This document shows positions 1 through 13,353 of a stretch of 64,000 nt of DNA, one piece after another. The notes below the pieces were generated by a model, which saw nothing but the letters and a program-made list of their open reading frames with translations, had not been told where the DNA came from and made no database searches. The number at the start of each line of letters is the position of its first letter. The first letter of the stretch is position 1. A program made the translations under genes and the position numbers. Source of the stretch: Calonectria ilicicola (lineage: Eukaryota > Ascomycota > Sordariomycetes > Hypocreales > Nectriaceae); the NCBI GenBank assembly GCA_020809705.1, contig CP085828.1:4278001-4342000 (forward strand), given 5' to 3'.

Positions 1-422
1 CCAGACAAACTAATCTAGGCCATGACGTGTCCAGCACATGCAGATCTAGCCCGAGGCTATGTCTTCTGAGCTGCAAACCCGACCAACAAGTACTATTCTT
101 GGGAGCCTCATGAGCTTCGATGCCATTCCAACTATCGGTGTAAGAACCAAAATGGCTAAGCAGCTCGTATACGCATGCCAAGTGCATCTTTTGGAATGGT
201 GAGCTGGAAAACAGAGCCTCCGCCGTGTTGGTAGAGGCTGACATCAAAGGCCCGACTGATGCTCTCTTGGATCCGCCCCCAAGCATCGTGGAACAGGAAA
301 ATGGTCTATAAAGGGTCCATATCTTTGTGCTGGATCTTGTATTTTGCACATCAACAACATTCCAAGTTACTTCATTCCATCATAACCCAAACATACAGTT
401 AAGAGCGCAACCGCCTGACAAG
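1..422 (+). promoter_or_regulatory. Upstream region of the secreted-protein gene, with a TATA box
   Basis: No coding sequence was recognised here. A TATAAA box lies at 307-312, about 110 bp before the likely start codon at 423, and the stretch between them is rich in C, A and T as in fungal 5' leaders. An upstream in-frame ATG at 327 exists, but starting there would bury the obvious signal peptide. Confidence 0.5.
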
Positions 423-1172
423 ATGAGAATTTCAGCTGTTTTTGCCCTTTTCTGCGCTTCCATGGCCTCTGCCGCTGTAAGTCCTACTGTCTCACCTGAA
501 ATTGATGGTTTCTTACCAAAGCAGGCCCTTCCTCGCGCAGTTGGTCAAGTAGAGAAGGTTACGTTGGAGGGACCTGCAAAGGTATGTTATACAAGGAATT
601 CCTTTCATGATGACGATGGACTCACAAACAACCAGAGTCCATTTTCCGATGTCAAAAAAGTCATGACAGTTGATGAATTCAACTCCACGGATATAGAAGC
701 TATCAGTGCCTTGCACGAGAGAGGCTCAGCGGTTAGAGGCCCCGAAACCAACACTGTCTGCACGTTTACACTAACATCCATGACACAGGGAGAGATTCAG
801 TGCAATATTGTCAGTGGTGAACAAAACATGGGCTGGTCTATTGCTTTCGCAGAAGGGATCAACTATCTGAATGATAAGTGGCCGACTGCTGGGTGGTCCG
901 TGAGCCCAAAGTCATGCAAACGCGTGACTTGCTCCTACAACTCAGCTATCTGGGCCTGTAGCGATGCGACAAGCGAAATCTGGCCTCGTTCTAGCCAGAT
1001 CATCGATATGGCAAGAAAGATTGTGCAAAGATGCGAAACCTTTATTGACGGATCAGGCAGAGTTGAAGGTACAGAATTGCTCAGCGTTTTGAGGATTTTA
1101 CCAACGGAGCATACAGGACGCGGATACCACGACAGTCTATTCAATGTCATCATTGGAGCAGACAAGTGTTAA
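423..1172 (+). CDS. Small secreted cysteine-rich protein of unknown function
   Basis: Single-exon reading of 249 residues. The start at 423 is chosen over the in-frame ATG at 327 because it opens with a clear signal peptide (Met-Arg, a hydrophobic core, then Ala-Ser-Ala near residue 18). The predicted mature part has eight cysteines, an even number consistent with disulfides: one near residue 56, two in the middle, three clustered around CKRVTCSYNSAIWAC, one near the C-terminus and one as the last residue. I do not recognise the family. It could be an effector-like or cell-surface protein, but nothing shows a function. A GTATGT at 582 and a CTAAC...CAG at 770-788 could form an in-frame optional intron; the frame is open through it, so I kept the unspliced form. 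Confidence 0.6.
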   Translation: MRISAVFALFCASMASAAVSPTVSPEIDGFLPKQALPRAVGQVEKVTLEGPAKVCYTRNSFHDDDGLTNNQSPFSDVKKVMTVDEFNSTDIEAISALHERGSAVRGPETNTVCTFTLTSMTQGEIQCNIVSGEQNMGWSIAFAEGINYLNDKWPTAGWSVSPKSCKRVTCSYNSAIWACSDATSEIWPRSSQIIDMARKIVQRCETFIDGSGRVEGTELLSVLRILPTEHTGRGYHDSLFNVIIGADKC

Positions 1173-1391
1173 ATGAAGGGCGAGCGCTTTAGACTTTATG
1201 CATCAACGTTTTTATGAAGTAATATGAAATGGAACGAAAGGTATTTCGAAGAGGGGCTAGGAAAGAAGATTTTATAATATCTATGAACAGAACTCTGAGT
1301 GTGAAGGAATGCAGTTAAAATACCCCGCAAAATTTAATCAATTCTCTTCTTGGTCTCTATACTAATTACTTGTTCACGATTCTGTACATCC

Positions 1392-2745
1392 CTACCATTC
1401 AATCTTCTTCCCATCAGGACCACAAGCCAATCCCTCGCAAAAATCAATTTCTTCCTTCAATCCATTGGCATTTGCATTGACCCGTCTCGATGGCCAAATC
1501 TCGCCGCCTTTTCTCTGCTCTTCGGCCCGATGATTCATGACTATGTCCTTCAAGTGTTTTTGGAAGTACAAAACTCCTTTTTCGTTGAAGGAGTGCAAAT
1601 CTCCGCTGACATAGGTGCCAGCGTTCAAGTTCTTCTGTGCAGCGTTGCAGAGACCTTTGTCCTCCGATTCAACTTGCTTAAAAAACTCGTCGATGCTCTT
1701 GAACTCTTCATCTGATGCATCCTTGTGACGATATACTTCATATTGCATAGAAGTCGTAGTTGAGGAAGTGGGAATCACTCGCATCAAATAGAAATACTTA
1801 GTGCTAAAGGGTATCCTTAGTCTGTGCTGTTGGATTTGTGTAGATCGCACACTTACGTCATTGTCACAGAGGCGTTGGGAAATAAAAACGTAGGCGCTAC
1901 GTTGAGGCCAGAGTCATGTTCTGGCTTATCTTTGGCAAAGTGTTGAATCTGACCACCCGTGACCTCAACGTTGTATGACTTCAAATCGGCAATTGCTGCT
2001 ATCCCTGGATGAGCCACGCTGCAATGATAGCACTGTAATACGTTAGTACGATTTCAGTCCAATTTGCTTCTTACTCACTTCGTTATAGTTGTCCACGAGG
2101 GTTTTCCAGTTGTAATCGCCATGCATATCCCAAGCATGATCAAAATGATAGTCATTCATATTAAACTCATCAAGACGAGGTTGCTTGTCTGACCCGTCGA
2201 AATCAGACCCCCAGGCGATGGAGGGTTTATCGCCCGCCTCAAGGTTAACCCAAACAAACCCACGAGCATCCACGTGGACATGGACATTAAAAAGGCCATT
2301 GTTCTCTTTGTTGAACGAGTCCATGGTTTCAAAGCGTGGAGCCTTGGCTAACTTTCCGCTGAGCCCATAGGACCATCCTGGGGACGAAGGGTTAGACTGA
2401 ATATAACATGAGGATGGATTAGACCGCACCATGATACTTGCAAGCGAGGATGCTAACATTTCCAGCTGCCTCTGTGACGACTGGGTATGCTCGGTGACGG
2501 CAAATATTATGGAATCCATTCAAATTTCCTTGGCGGTCGAGACAGAGGAAGAAGGCGAATCCGGCCTCGTCATACCGCACGTAATCTCCTGGCTTAGTGA
2601 AACGAGAACGATGAGTGACTAAAAGCCACCTCTTTGAGAAGATGGCACGCCTTTCCAGCTCGTACATGGCTGGTTCCCTATACCATGATGATGGCAGGGC
2701 ACGAGGAGCATCACTTCCCGTATCTTGAGAAAAGAATCGAAACAT
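1392..2745 (-). CDS. Rieske non-haem iron oxygenase, choline-monooxygenase-like
   Basis: Four exons: 2745-2430, 2377-2079, 2032-1857 and 1803-1392; 400 residues. The N-terminal Rieske domain has the [2Fe-2S] ligands C82-x-H84 (CRHRAYP) and C102-x2-H105 (CKYHGW). The second half carries the mononuclear iron motif NYNECYHCSVAHP, with His208 and His213. Two junctions are independently confirmed: YHG|W is restored by removing 2429-2378, and NE|CYHC by removing 2078-2033. Relatives oxidise or N-demethylate quaternary ammonium compounds such as choline or betaines and need a reductase partner, which I do not see nearby. The gene lies just downstream of an amine oxidase on the same strand with a 647-bp gap. 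Substrate is an inference; the fold and cofactors are clear. Expected in the cytosol. Confidence 0.85.
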
Positions 2746-3392
2746 GGCGATGGTATGTTTTGCACAAAAGGGGCGATTTTTTTTTTGGCTCTATTACTGT
2801 TTGATCTTTTTTATGCTTGTATGGATGAACGGTAAATTTATATAACTTCGACGCTTGTGCTTTTGATGAGGAGATTTGTGTTTATTGCAAAAAACGTTTA
2901 ACTCGCACTCGATATCCCATTTCAGTTTAGAGTCTGGAGTAGAGTCCTCTTGACACGGTAAGCAAGTTATTCGACTTGTCTTATTGGCTCTTCGAAATGA
3001 TGGAATGTATGCAGTGATAACTAGAGATACAGTGTTGTTTGAAACGGCGGCACTTGCGGATTCCGCGGGGTCCGCGGCCCCGAAGCCCGGATTATTTTGC
3101 TGATGACATCTTCCACGACAAGCCATCATTTGATCATTCTTCCAACACCCATTCTACTGAATTTAGAATATCGACTACTAATTGATTTAAAGATGATAAT
3201 ATGTACATTGTCTAGTCAAGGAACTAATACCTATGTAGTAACCAAGGGGGCTAGTGATGATTCGTACAATTCTGTTCTTCTGTGATACCCTGAATAGAAT
3301 ATGATGCATAAAATATTTTGTGCACAGAATAATAATCTTCATTGGGCTAGCTATCCATAATTCATCTTACGAATGCACAACTGAGGTCGGCT
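2746..3392 (-). promoter_or_regulatory. Promoter region of the Rieske oxygenase gene with twin CGG-N3-CCG sites
   Basis: This gap separates the 3' end of the amine oxidase from the start of the Rieske gene. It contains two directly abutting inverted CGG-N3-CCG units at 3057-3065 and 3066-3074, followed by a further GC-rich stretch to about 3090, in an otherwise AT-rich region. Such inverted CGG pairs are the usual binding sites of Zn2Cys6 dimers. No ORF in the gap resembles a protein. Confidence 0.5.
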
Positions 3393-5680
<2,288 letters not shown>

Positions 5681-7809
5681 TTAACCTAGAATTGTATCCA
5701 ATCTCTTTTCAGACATTATATCCATCCAATGTATTTGATCTGAAAATATCTTGCTTCGATAATCTGCTTTGGTGCCGCAAGTTGCGATTATATCCATCCG
5801 TGCCCAAACTTCATCAAGAATTATCTTGGTGTGTATTATTGGGCGTAGTCCAATGTATGTTTGTAACTTTTGGAGTCGACTGTAAACAAATTCCCTTTGT
5901 CGGATCACATCGTCGTTTAACTTTCTTTCCGAAGGGGATGCATCATCCTCAGTGCAATACACTTGGGCCAATGCACTGCCGACGATCAAAAGAAGTAAGT
6001 TTTGGGTGGAAATCAGATTGGAATCGCGTGGAATATTTTGCAACATGTTCAAGGCGGATATAGCCAAACCCAATACTGCCTGGGCCTGCTCTCCAAGCCA
6101 AGCAGGACCAAGATATTCTGCTTGCTCTGTCATGGTCGCGGATTTAATAATCTCCGGAAATGCACGAAACAGCTCTATCAGGGTAGCTAGTCGATAGCAA
6201 CGTGCTGTCTGAAGAAGATTATCCGAAGTCGCGTGTGGGTCACCGCTCTCTTCGATTAAACTAACAAATGGTAGCCTGATCCCGATGGCATCGCAGGCTA
6301 GATTACGAGCCTCGTCAACAAGTTGCGAGTACAGCTGGTTTTGATGAAATCTGCCGGATTTGAATATGGATAGTCTGCTTAATAGTCTCTTCTTCCGCAA
6401 CAGAGTACCGGTCTTGGCTAAGCAGATAAAGATTGGAGTTCCAACACCGGTCCACGGAGACGGATAGATGGTTGATGATGGGTTTTGGCAAAAGAACACA
6501 TCTAAATATGATAGTGCTTCTGTTTCTTGGTCAACAAGAAAAGAGACCAATGCTTCCCAGTACACCATGGAAGATACTAAGAAGCTTTGTCTCTGAGTTA
6601 ATAATAGGTTTTCGTTTGTATCGTCAAGATCGTTCAGAGACGCCCAGCTCTGAAACAATGGGCGTGATCCATGAAGATGAGAAAGGCCCAGGGAGGACGC
6701 ATCGTGCCAAGCCTGTGGAAGGTTAGATAAGTATTACAGCAAAGATAACCAAGTTGGATTGAGGTCGCGTACAGAAGTCATTCCAAGGAGAATAATGCCC
6801 AAAAGCACATCATCCTTGACTAAGCTCGTGCGGTTTGTAACTAAGCTGGTTGATTCTATGCTTCGCAATGAACGTCTCGGAATCTTAAGATCGATGGCTG
6901 AAAGTTCATAAGAAAGTTGCGAGATGGCCTCAGTCTGAAATCCAAGGGAAACAGAGAGTCCTTCCATCTCATTCCGATACATATGTGCGGCAGACATGCT
7001 CAGAACGCAGTAGTATATTAATGGAGATTGGATAATCATCTCTGAAACCTCAGACCTGAAGGGATTGTTCATCGAGTCGAAGCAGGAATTTATTCGGCAC
7101 ACGTATGAATAATAGTGGCCAAGGAGAACTGAGGACTGTTCAACTGGGGCGTTGAGTAAGCAAGACACTTCGTCTTGCCTTAGTTGGGGTATGGGATTAA
7201 GAACATCATCCATGAAAGAAAGATCATCAGACACATTTGCCCATGATGAAATGGCAGATAAATCTATGGAAAATTCATCGACGGAAGCCATCCCACACTC
7301 TTGCAACTGGTCTTCCTCCTCTGATGTTTTCCATGCAGATGTGACAGTCGTAGATGTGGGCGAATTGCTATTCGTATCAGTTAGAAGGGCTTCCGAGGTG
7401 TCCGTATTTTCCTGATTTTTAGTTAATGAGGCAGCCTTAATAGCTTCTGATGCCTTCTTGACCTCCTCCTCAAACCACCGAGACGACTCAGCGGGTAGAC
7501 CGCGGGTAGTTGAGGGGATAACGAGTTGCTTTTCGTATTTGGTGGACCATTTCATAGGCTTGGTATAGCCGGGACATTCAACCCCTAATTTCACACAGCG
7601 CTGGCAGCTCGGTATTTCTTCATCGCATTTGAGCCGCTAAATGGAAGGTCAGCATGTTTGCGAGTTCCGACAGGATGCGGAAAACAAGATACGCACACGG
7701 CGCTTGCAAGTGAGACAGCCAGCTGGCATTCTGTTAGCGTCGCTTCATCATGAGCAGGCTGGGGAGAGGTACACCTGGATTTTCGGGTTTTACGAGGGTT
7801 CTTTTCCAT
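5681..7809 (-). CDS. Zn2Cys6 transcription factor of the amine-catabolism cluster
   Basis: Four exons: 7809-7775, 7730-7697, 7636-6773 and 6712-5681; 654 residues. The zinc cluster is split by two introns. Once spliced, the cysteines fall at 17, 20, 27, 34, 37 and 44 (CLTCKRRRLKCDE, then CQRCVKLGVEC), a perfect C-x2-C-x6-C-x6-C-x2-C-x6-C. An adjacent basic linker (KWSTKYEK) follows. The long C-terminal part has the helical signature of the fungal-specific DUF3468 domain: a YYCVLSMSAAHMYR helix, then GMTS|AWHDASSLGLSHL across the intron 6772-6713. It sits between the amine oxidase and the amine permease on the same strand, so it is the likely local activator of that block. The regulated genes are inferred from position only. 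Confidence 0.88.
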
Positions 7810-8160
7810 GATGATGGCTTCAATTGCTCCTGAAGCGGATTCGACGTGAGGTTCAGGGTTAGGAATGGGCTACGAGTCGCATTTGCCGCACAATGCGGGG
7901 GTGGAGACTAGCGCCAATGCCCCTGGAACAATGAGTAATGGAGGCACCTTGCTTGGGGCGGGCTGGACAGACTTTGGTGACACGGTACCATCAAAGCAAG
8001 AGCCGGCAACCTTGGATAGATTGGGAAATGTTACGCTGCAAGATGCATAGTGATCGGAATGGCCGGCATAAGTGATGTAGATTGGCTAATATTCGCTATC
8101 AACGTATCCTCCGAAGGTACCTTGTCTGTTTGTACACATGTACCGCAAAATAACAGGCTG
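7810..8160. other. Intergenic gap without gene
   Basis: About 350 bp between the start of the regulator (leftward) and the 3' end of the permease. It should hold the regulator's promoter. A CGG-N5-CCG inverted pair occurs at 8055-8065. The small ORFs here do not look like proteins. Confidence 0.35.
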
Positions 8161-9940
8161 TTACCCCATCTTCTTATCATCATCCTTCACTTCTGCAGAC
8201 GTGTCTGTCCCCACACCATCCATCTCAACCAGTGGCCCCACGTATCGCTTCTTCGCTCGGAACGGCCAGTAGAAGATTCCGAACAAAAGCACAGCCCCAA
8301 GGACCAGCGACGCATAGTTCATGTTCTGCGCCGTGACAGGTTGGTAGGGAGGGAACAGTGAGAAGAGGCTGGTAAAGATCAGGTATACGACAGCGCCAAT
8401 GTTCACAGGGATGCCTGCTTTGCCCAGCCGCCAAGGGCCCCATCTTAGCGTGTCTGGTGCTGCAATCCGACGCCAGAGAACAAGGATGATTGGGGCTAAA
8501 TAAGAAATCTCCAGCCCAACCACCGCGAGGGAGAGCAGGGCGTTGAATGCTGTAGTGGAGCCAATGTTGATAAGCCCGACGAGCATCAGCAAGCCAGTGG
8601 TGGCCATTACCGCCACGGTGGGAATCCCGCGCTTTTCATCTACTCTAGAGAGCTGCATCGAGAATGGCAATCCTCGATCTCTTGCGAAGGCCCACATGAC
8701 TCGGGCGGCAGACGTGATCAGCGGAATCGTCGCTAAACTCGCCATCAGTACGATGGCTGCAGACATGGCCGATGCGCCTTTATTGCTGCCAGTAATATAC
8801 CGGAAAATCTGGATAACTGGGAATCCAGTATTGGTGCCAAGCGCAGCTGCAACATCACCCATGCAATACAACAAGGCGATCAAGAAGCCGAACCCAAGCA
8901 AGCCGTTCAACACCACAGAGCCGACCATGGCCAATGGCACACCGGTCGCAGGGTTCGGAATTTCCTCACTGAGATGTGTAGCTCCATCATACCCAACAAG
9001 GACATAGCATGAGCTGAGCATCCCGATGCACCAAGCAATACCGTCACTTGACCAGCCTGAATTGTTTTCGAATGTGGCAAAGACAAACTCGGCCGAGTTT
9101 TTTTCTGGTGTGAGAACACACATGACGACGATGATGACAAAAAACAGCGAAACATGGAGCACCATCGAAGCATTTTGTACCAGGGGCAGCACATTACTCC
9201 CGTATATGCTGATGCAGGCTGCCAATAAGAGGATTGCCCAATAGAGAAGAGTTCCATGCCATCTCTGATATGTGTAATCGTCCGGGGCGTAGTTCAAGAC
9301 CAAGAGTCCTTGGATCATGGTTCCGGCGAGGAAAGGTGCGCTTCCGGCGACAGCCATCCATCCAAAGGTGCTGGATAATGCATAGTTAGATTCCACTCCC
9401 TTTAGTGAATCGAAGGGAAGCTCTTACGTGATTAGGCCTGCAAACCAGCTGCTTACTTCTCTGATACTTGGTGGACTCAAATTCGCGACAAAATGGTACT
9501 GTCCACCCGCAGTAGGATATCTGAGAAAACATGCTTATTAACGCTGACACATCGTTCCGAACAAGAAGCTTACGCTGAGGCAAGTTCTGCAAGCGACATT
9601 GCAGAGCAGATCGAACCTATAAACGCCAACACAGCTCCGTATAATAACGATACTGGTCCACCGCTAACTAAGCCACTTGCCATTGTGCTAGCCACAAGTC
9701 AGGTTTGAAAATATAGTTGAGCGCTTGGAATATTTTTCATGTATACCTGCACAATGCCTCCCAAGTCGCCATTAGGGACACACACAAAGCTAACATAGAG
9801 ATCGTCGAAAACTTGCGCTATGGTCATAATGTCAATTATAGCCCTTTCTAACGAATAGGATGGCATGCCTGGAGCTCGTCTGGATGCTCATTTTCGTGAG
9901 GTGCTTGGGCGATCCGCTCAGTATCGGGTAGCGAAGGCAT
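8161..9940 (-). CDS. APC-superfamily permease (choline/GABA/amino-acid type)
   Basis: Five exons: 9940-9869, 9817-9747, 9687-9574, 9520-9428 and 9370-8161; 519 residues. After splicing, a short cytosolic N-terminus leads into the first membrane span (ISMLALCVSLMATWEA), then SGGPVSLLYG and AELASAYPTAGGQYH, which is the conserved start of fungal Hnm1/GABA-permease-like carriers. About twelve hydrophobic segments follow, and the loop AFARDRGLPFS is typical of the family. Intron 1 (9868-9818) appears to use a GC donor (CAG|GCATGC), the only one that keeps the frame. The other introns are GT-AG and all junctions stay in frame. It probably imports the amine or quaternary-ammonium substrate used by the neighbouring oxidase and oxygenase. 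Plasma membrane is expected; the exact substrate is unknown. Confidence 0.85.
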
Positions 9941-10602
9941 TTTGGCGAACGCCTCGAGTTTCTTTTCAATAAGTACAATTTTGCTCGCAATACAAGAGGG
10001 ACCGTTGAGATTACACTTGAAGGTATCGTAGTAGGATATATATTTTCTCTGGAATTCATTCTCTAACTACAATGGAACATCGGTCATGAACCTCCCCTCC
10101 ATTATAGTTTGAGGGCGTATTGTGGTCAAGATACGTGAGACGCTAAACTGCATGGGGACTAAAAGTGCGATGTGACGGCTTGACCAAGATAGGCGATCTA
10201 GTATCGGATGCAGGGGCGTAGCCGACGAAGCTCAACTCGGCTCGAATGGCGAATAGAGTCGCTTGTCGTCACCCAGGCACACCGATAAAATGATAGCGGA
10301 AGCGATCCTTTGATGAGAAAACACCCTTGATCAAACATCCTCGGAATCAGCCACTGCCCATGACCACGTTACTGGCATTTTAGATTTCCGACCGGATTTG
10401 CCAGTGGAAAGTTCACACAGCCTCAAATATCGGAAATATGTACCAGTTTCTCACATTTCCGAATTTCACGCTGATGTGCTAGTTATAAAATAAAGTAAAA
10501 TCGGAGTGCTCCCTAGCCTAGGTCGAGCTGCCTCTCACAGGGGATATCCAACCAAAACACATAAAATCGAGTAATGATCAAAAATCTCCCACAGCATCCC
10601 CA
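9941..10602. other. Intergenic region upstream of the permease
   Basis: About 660 bp containing the permease promoter and the 3' flank of the next regulator, also leftward. I see no ORF with protein character. Several TCCGA/TCGGA half sites occur between 10385 and 10460 but with no fixed spacing. Confidence 0.35.
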
Positions 10603-12760
10603 TTAGCTCTGAACCATCCGTTTTGCTTTTAATGTCTGTAAAATGCACAGCATGGTCTCTATACTGGAATTAGGAAATGACCATTCTTTGATAATCATGA
10701 TCGCCTTTTCTTGCAAAGCCGCGATATCACCCACGCCTGGGGCAAGGGCGGGTGAGTATGAGGCCAGGGTGAGGAGCAGGATAGCAGCAGTGGTCCTTTT
10801 ACACAATGGTTAGTTAAATCTATTCGCCAAAAAGGGCACTCAAAACAACATACGAGTGGAGAAAAATCTCCAAGGATCCCGATGAACCTTTGAGTGCATG
10901 CTCCACGGCTAGAAGATAACCGCGACAATGCTCCAGACAAAGTTTGGCATTTTCAACCAGCGAATCAATCAAGGGGGACTCGGGGGGCAGGGTACAAAGT
11001 TGAAGCAAAAAGGGCCGGAATATTATGTCACCAGAGGCGTGATATCGCATGAGTAAGACAGATTCGTCAATACTGTTCTGTGGATTACTGAGATCTGGTT
11101 TCATATCTGGCGGAAGTAATTCATACCATGCGTGTAGCTGATGGTTTAATTCCTGCGAGATGCCGAATCGAGATAAGTGACAACCATTCACGGCATCGAT
11201 TGTATCATCCGACGTCGACTGGGTGCCAAGTCCGCTGTGGTTTTCATCGTAAAGCACATGGTGTATTCGGTTTAATAAACGACGAGATGAGAGGTTTGCA
11301 AGCCATCGCAGCATCGTCGGCTCGGCCGGATCACATAATCGCGGAAATGGAAGTCTCTCTACTACTTGTTCAATCCCGCTCCTTGGTAAATGGTGCTCTG
11401 CAATAATGTCGCTGAGCAGGAATCGTCAGTGGTCTAGATTTTAGTAAGCCGGAGCTAATCTCACCATTCCAGCATGAAAATGGCCCAACAGAGGCGCAGA
11501 ATTGACTGGTCTCTTGAGGAGCTTGAAACGTTTTGCAACACTTTCAAGCGCCTGCATGGTGGATATCGCGTCAGTATCACTGTACAGAGAAGCCGCTGGC
11601 TACTAGATTGGGTCAACGAACCGAATCCAATAATGCTGGACGTCAGTGGAGGCCATATGCACCAACCTCCAAGCCTGCAGCGGTCTGGATAAGAAGCTAT
11701 AGTATAATCCTGCCAAATACAGTGATTGGGGGAGAATCAAGCTCCCGCCAAAAGACCGAATGCCTTCGGTTAGCAGAATACTTACCGCAGGGCTTATAAA
11801 CTTGTGCCCAGGGAACCAGCTAGGTTCTGTCGAAATTGGCTTCTCATTTGAAACCACACCAAGTGATAAAACGACGAGTACCTGGGCTGAAGGCAAGTCT
11901 GAGGTGCAGTCTTTAGCAATAACATCATTAGATAGAAGTCGAAACTCGTCCTCATCCAGGACGGGATAGAATCTATGGACATTTGAAAAGAAGTTTCGGA
12001 TGAATTCATCAGCTTCCTGGTGTGCCAAGTGAGGTACCTCTATTTGGTCAAGCGGAAGAGCATTGAGGCGCAAGGGTTCCGGGATTGGCCGCTGAATTTC
12101 AATGTTCAGAAATATGTCGGGTGGGTATTCACCCAGTAGTTTTCTCGCTGGAGGAGAGCGAAGAAGATTTCCCAATGTAGTCGAATGTGAAAGGGGAATG
12201 TCCATTGTTGTATTAACCTCAGACCCAGTGTTTGTGAACTGAGGCGTCAGACTCTGGCTTTCGGGTGTCTCGGAAAGCATTGAGTCGATAGGCAACGAAT
12301 GCCCATGCATGGGGAATGTCTCGGTATTCCATGTTGAAGTCAAATTGTTGACAGACTTCTCAAGAATGTCCAGTCGATTCAGTATTCCATCTACTTTGCT
12401 TGTGTCAAACGACGGTTTGTCGCTATCATTCTTGTCAATTTCTGACCCCTTTAATGGGTGACTAACAGACCTAGACACTTCAGAAGTACGGTATTCACAT
12501 GGCGAATGATTAGACTCCTCGCACAGGCTGCAAATGGGTTGCTTGCCATCACATTTCCGTTTACTGTTAATAATAGTGAGTGACCAAATCTCTGCCTCAT
12601 GGCAAATTTCGACCAGCAGCAGATATCGGGCTCTTGAAGTAGATCCCGAAACTTTACTATGCCCATTCTAGACTCACCGTTTTCGGCAATATTCGCAAGC
12701 CACGGCGGCTCTCCTTCTCTTGCTTGGGCGTTCAATGGTTGCAATACTTGGAGCTGACAT
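10603..12760 (-). CDS. Zn2Cys6 transcription factor divergent from the sugar porter
   Basis: Five exons: 12760-12678, 12563-11622, 11551-11465, 11411-10854 and 10795-10603; 620 residues. The zinc cluster, rejoined across intron 12677-12564, has cysteines 22, 25, 32, 39, 42 and 50 (CEYCRKRKRKCDG, then CSLC). A short coiled-coil-like segment follows (ILNRLDILEKSVNNL). The middle matches the fungal-specific transcription factor domain: FFSNVHRFYPVLDEDEF, then AWRLVHMASTDVQ and RLCWAIFMLE|CDIIAEHHLP across the intron 11464-11412. The gene is divergent from the MFS sugar porter, with 593 bp between starts that carry two CGG-repeat elements. It is the likely regulator of the sugar porter, nitrilase and beta-glucosidase block; that role is inferred from position and shared promoter sites. 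Confidence 0.87.
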
Positions 12761-12770
12761 TGCAAGATTA

Positions 12771-12784
12771 GGCGGGAAAAGCGG
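12771..12784 (+). promoter_or_regulatory. CGG-repeat element (variant), 10 bp upstream of the regulator
   Basis: GGCGGGAAAAGCGG: two CGG triplets in direct orientation, six bases apart, close upstream of the regulator's start codon. It is a one-step variant of the element found at 13005, 16742 and 20966. Autoregulation is possible. Confidence 0.4.
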
Positions 12785-13004
12785 AAATGGGAGCAATGTA
12801 ACTCGGGCTGGCGGAATAGGCGGATACAGTCGAGCTTTTGTTCTTTGATCCTCCTGTGAAGCGCCCGCACAACATGGTCAAGCACATGGGGCTGGTCTGG
12901 AATGGGTCGGGTGGTATCTTTTGGACGCTAGGAATGCGACTAAAGGCAAATGAGCCAATCACTTGCTCGCAATACCATCGTCCAAAAAACAAGACCGAGC
13001 GCCT

Positions 13005-13017
13005 GGCGGAAAGGCGG
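13005..13017 (+). promoter_or_regulatory. CGG direct-repeat element between regulator and sugar porter
   Basis: GGCGGAAAGGCGG in the divergent promoter, 245 bp from the regulator start and 337 bp from the porter start. Direct CGG repeats are a known class of Zn2Cys6 binding site. Identical to the element at 16742, upstream of the nitrilase. Confidence 0.5.
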
Positions 13018-13353
13018 CAATAACTCCGCTTGCTTTAGCGAAGCATGGTGACACGAGAATTCAGTCTACCATGCACGATAAATCGTTTCCCCGGACATCC
13101 TATCTACCGGGCTAGACCGCTCATGGCCAATGCGCCCGAATTGATGTTATCTATCACCATGTGATCATTTGTTATACTTGGCACGGTCTATTTCCCAATC
13201 TCATGGCAGCAGTAGCAGGTGGTGATATATTGCCAAACCCCCATCATTCAGCTCATAAAACAAACACTGCTTTACAGTAGTCTTCCTCTTCCAACAAAAA
13301 GCTACCATAAACGATTTGGACTTGCGTTGTCCACACTTTGTCAAGTCGCCGCA

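Noticed and set aside
582..788. Possible intron in the secreted-protein gene (GTATGT donor, CTAAC branch, CAG acceptor)
   Set aside because: The frame is open throughout, removal is not needed, and about 207 bp is longer than the other introns here. Kept only as an optional intron.
6713..6737. A 25-nt intron (GTAATA...CACAG) in the first regulator
   Set aside because: Too short and breaks the frame. The donor at 6772 (GTACGC) uses the same acceptor and restores the conserved GMTS|AWHDASSLGL.
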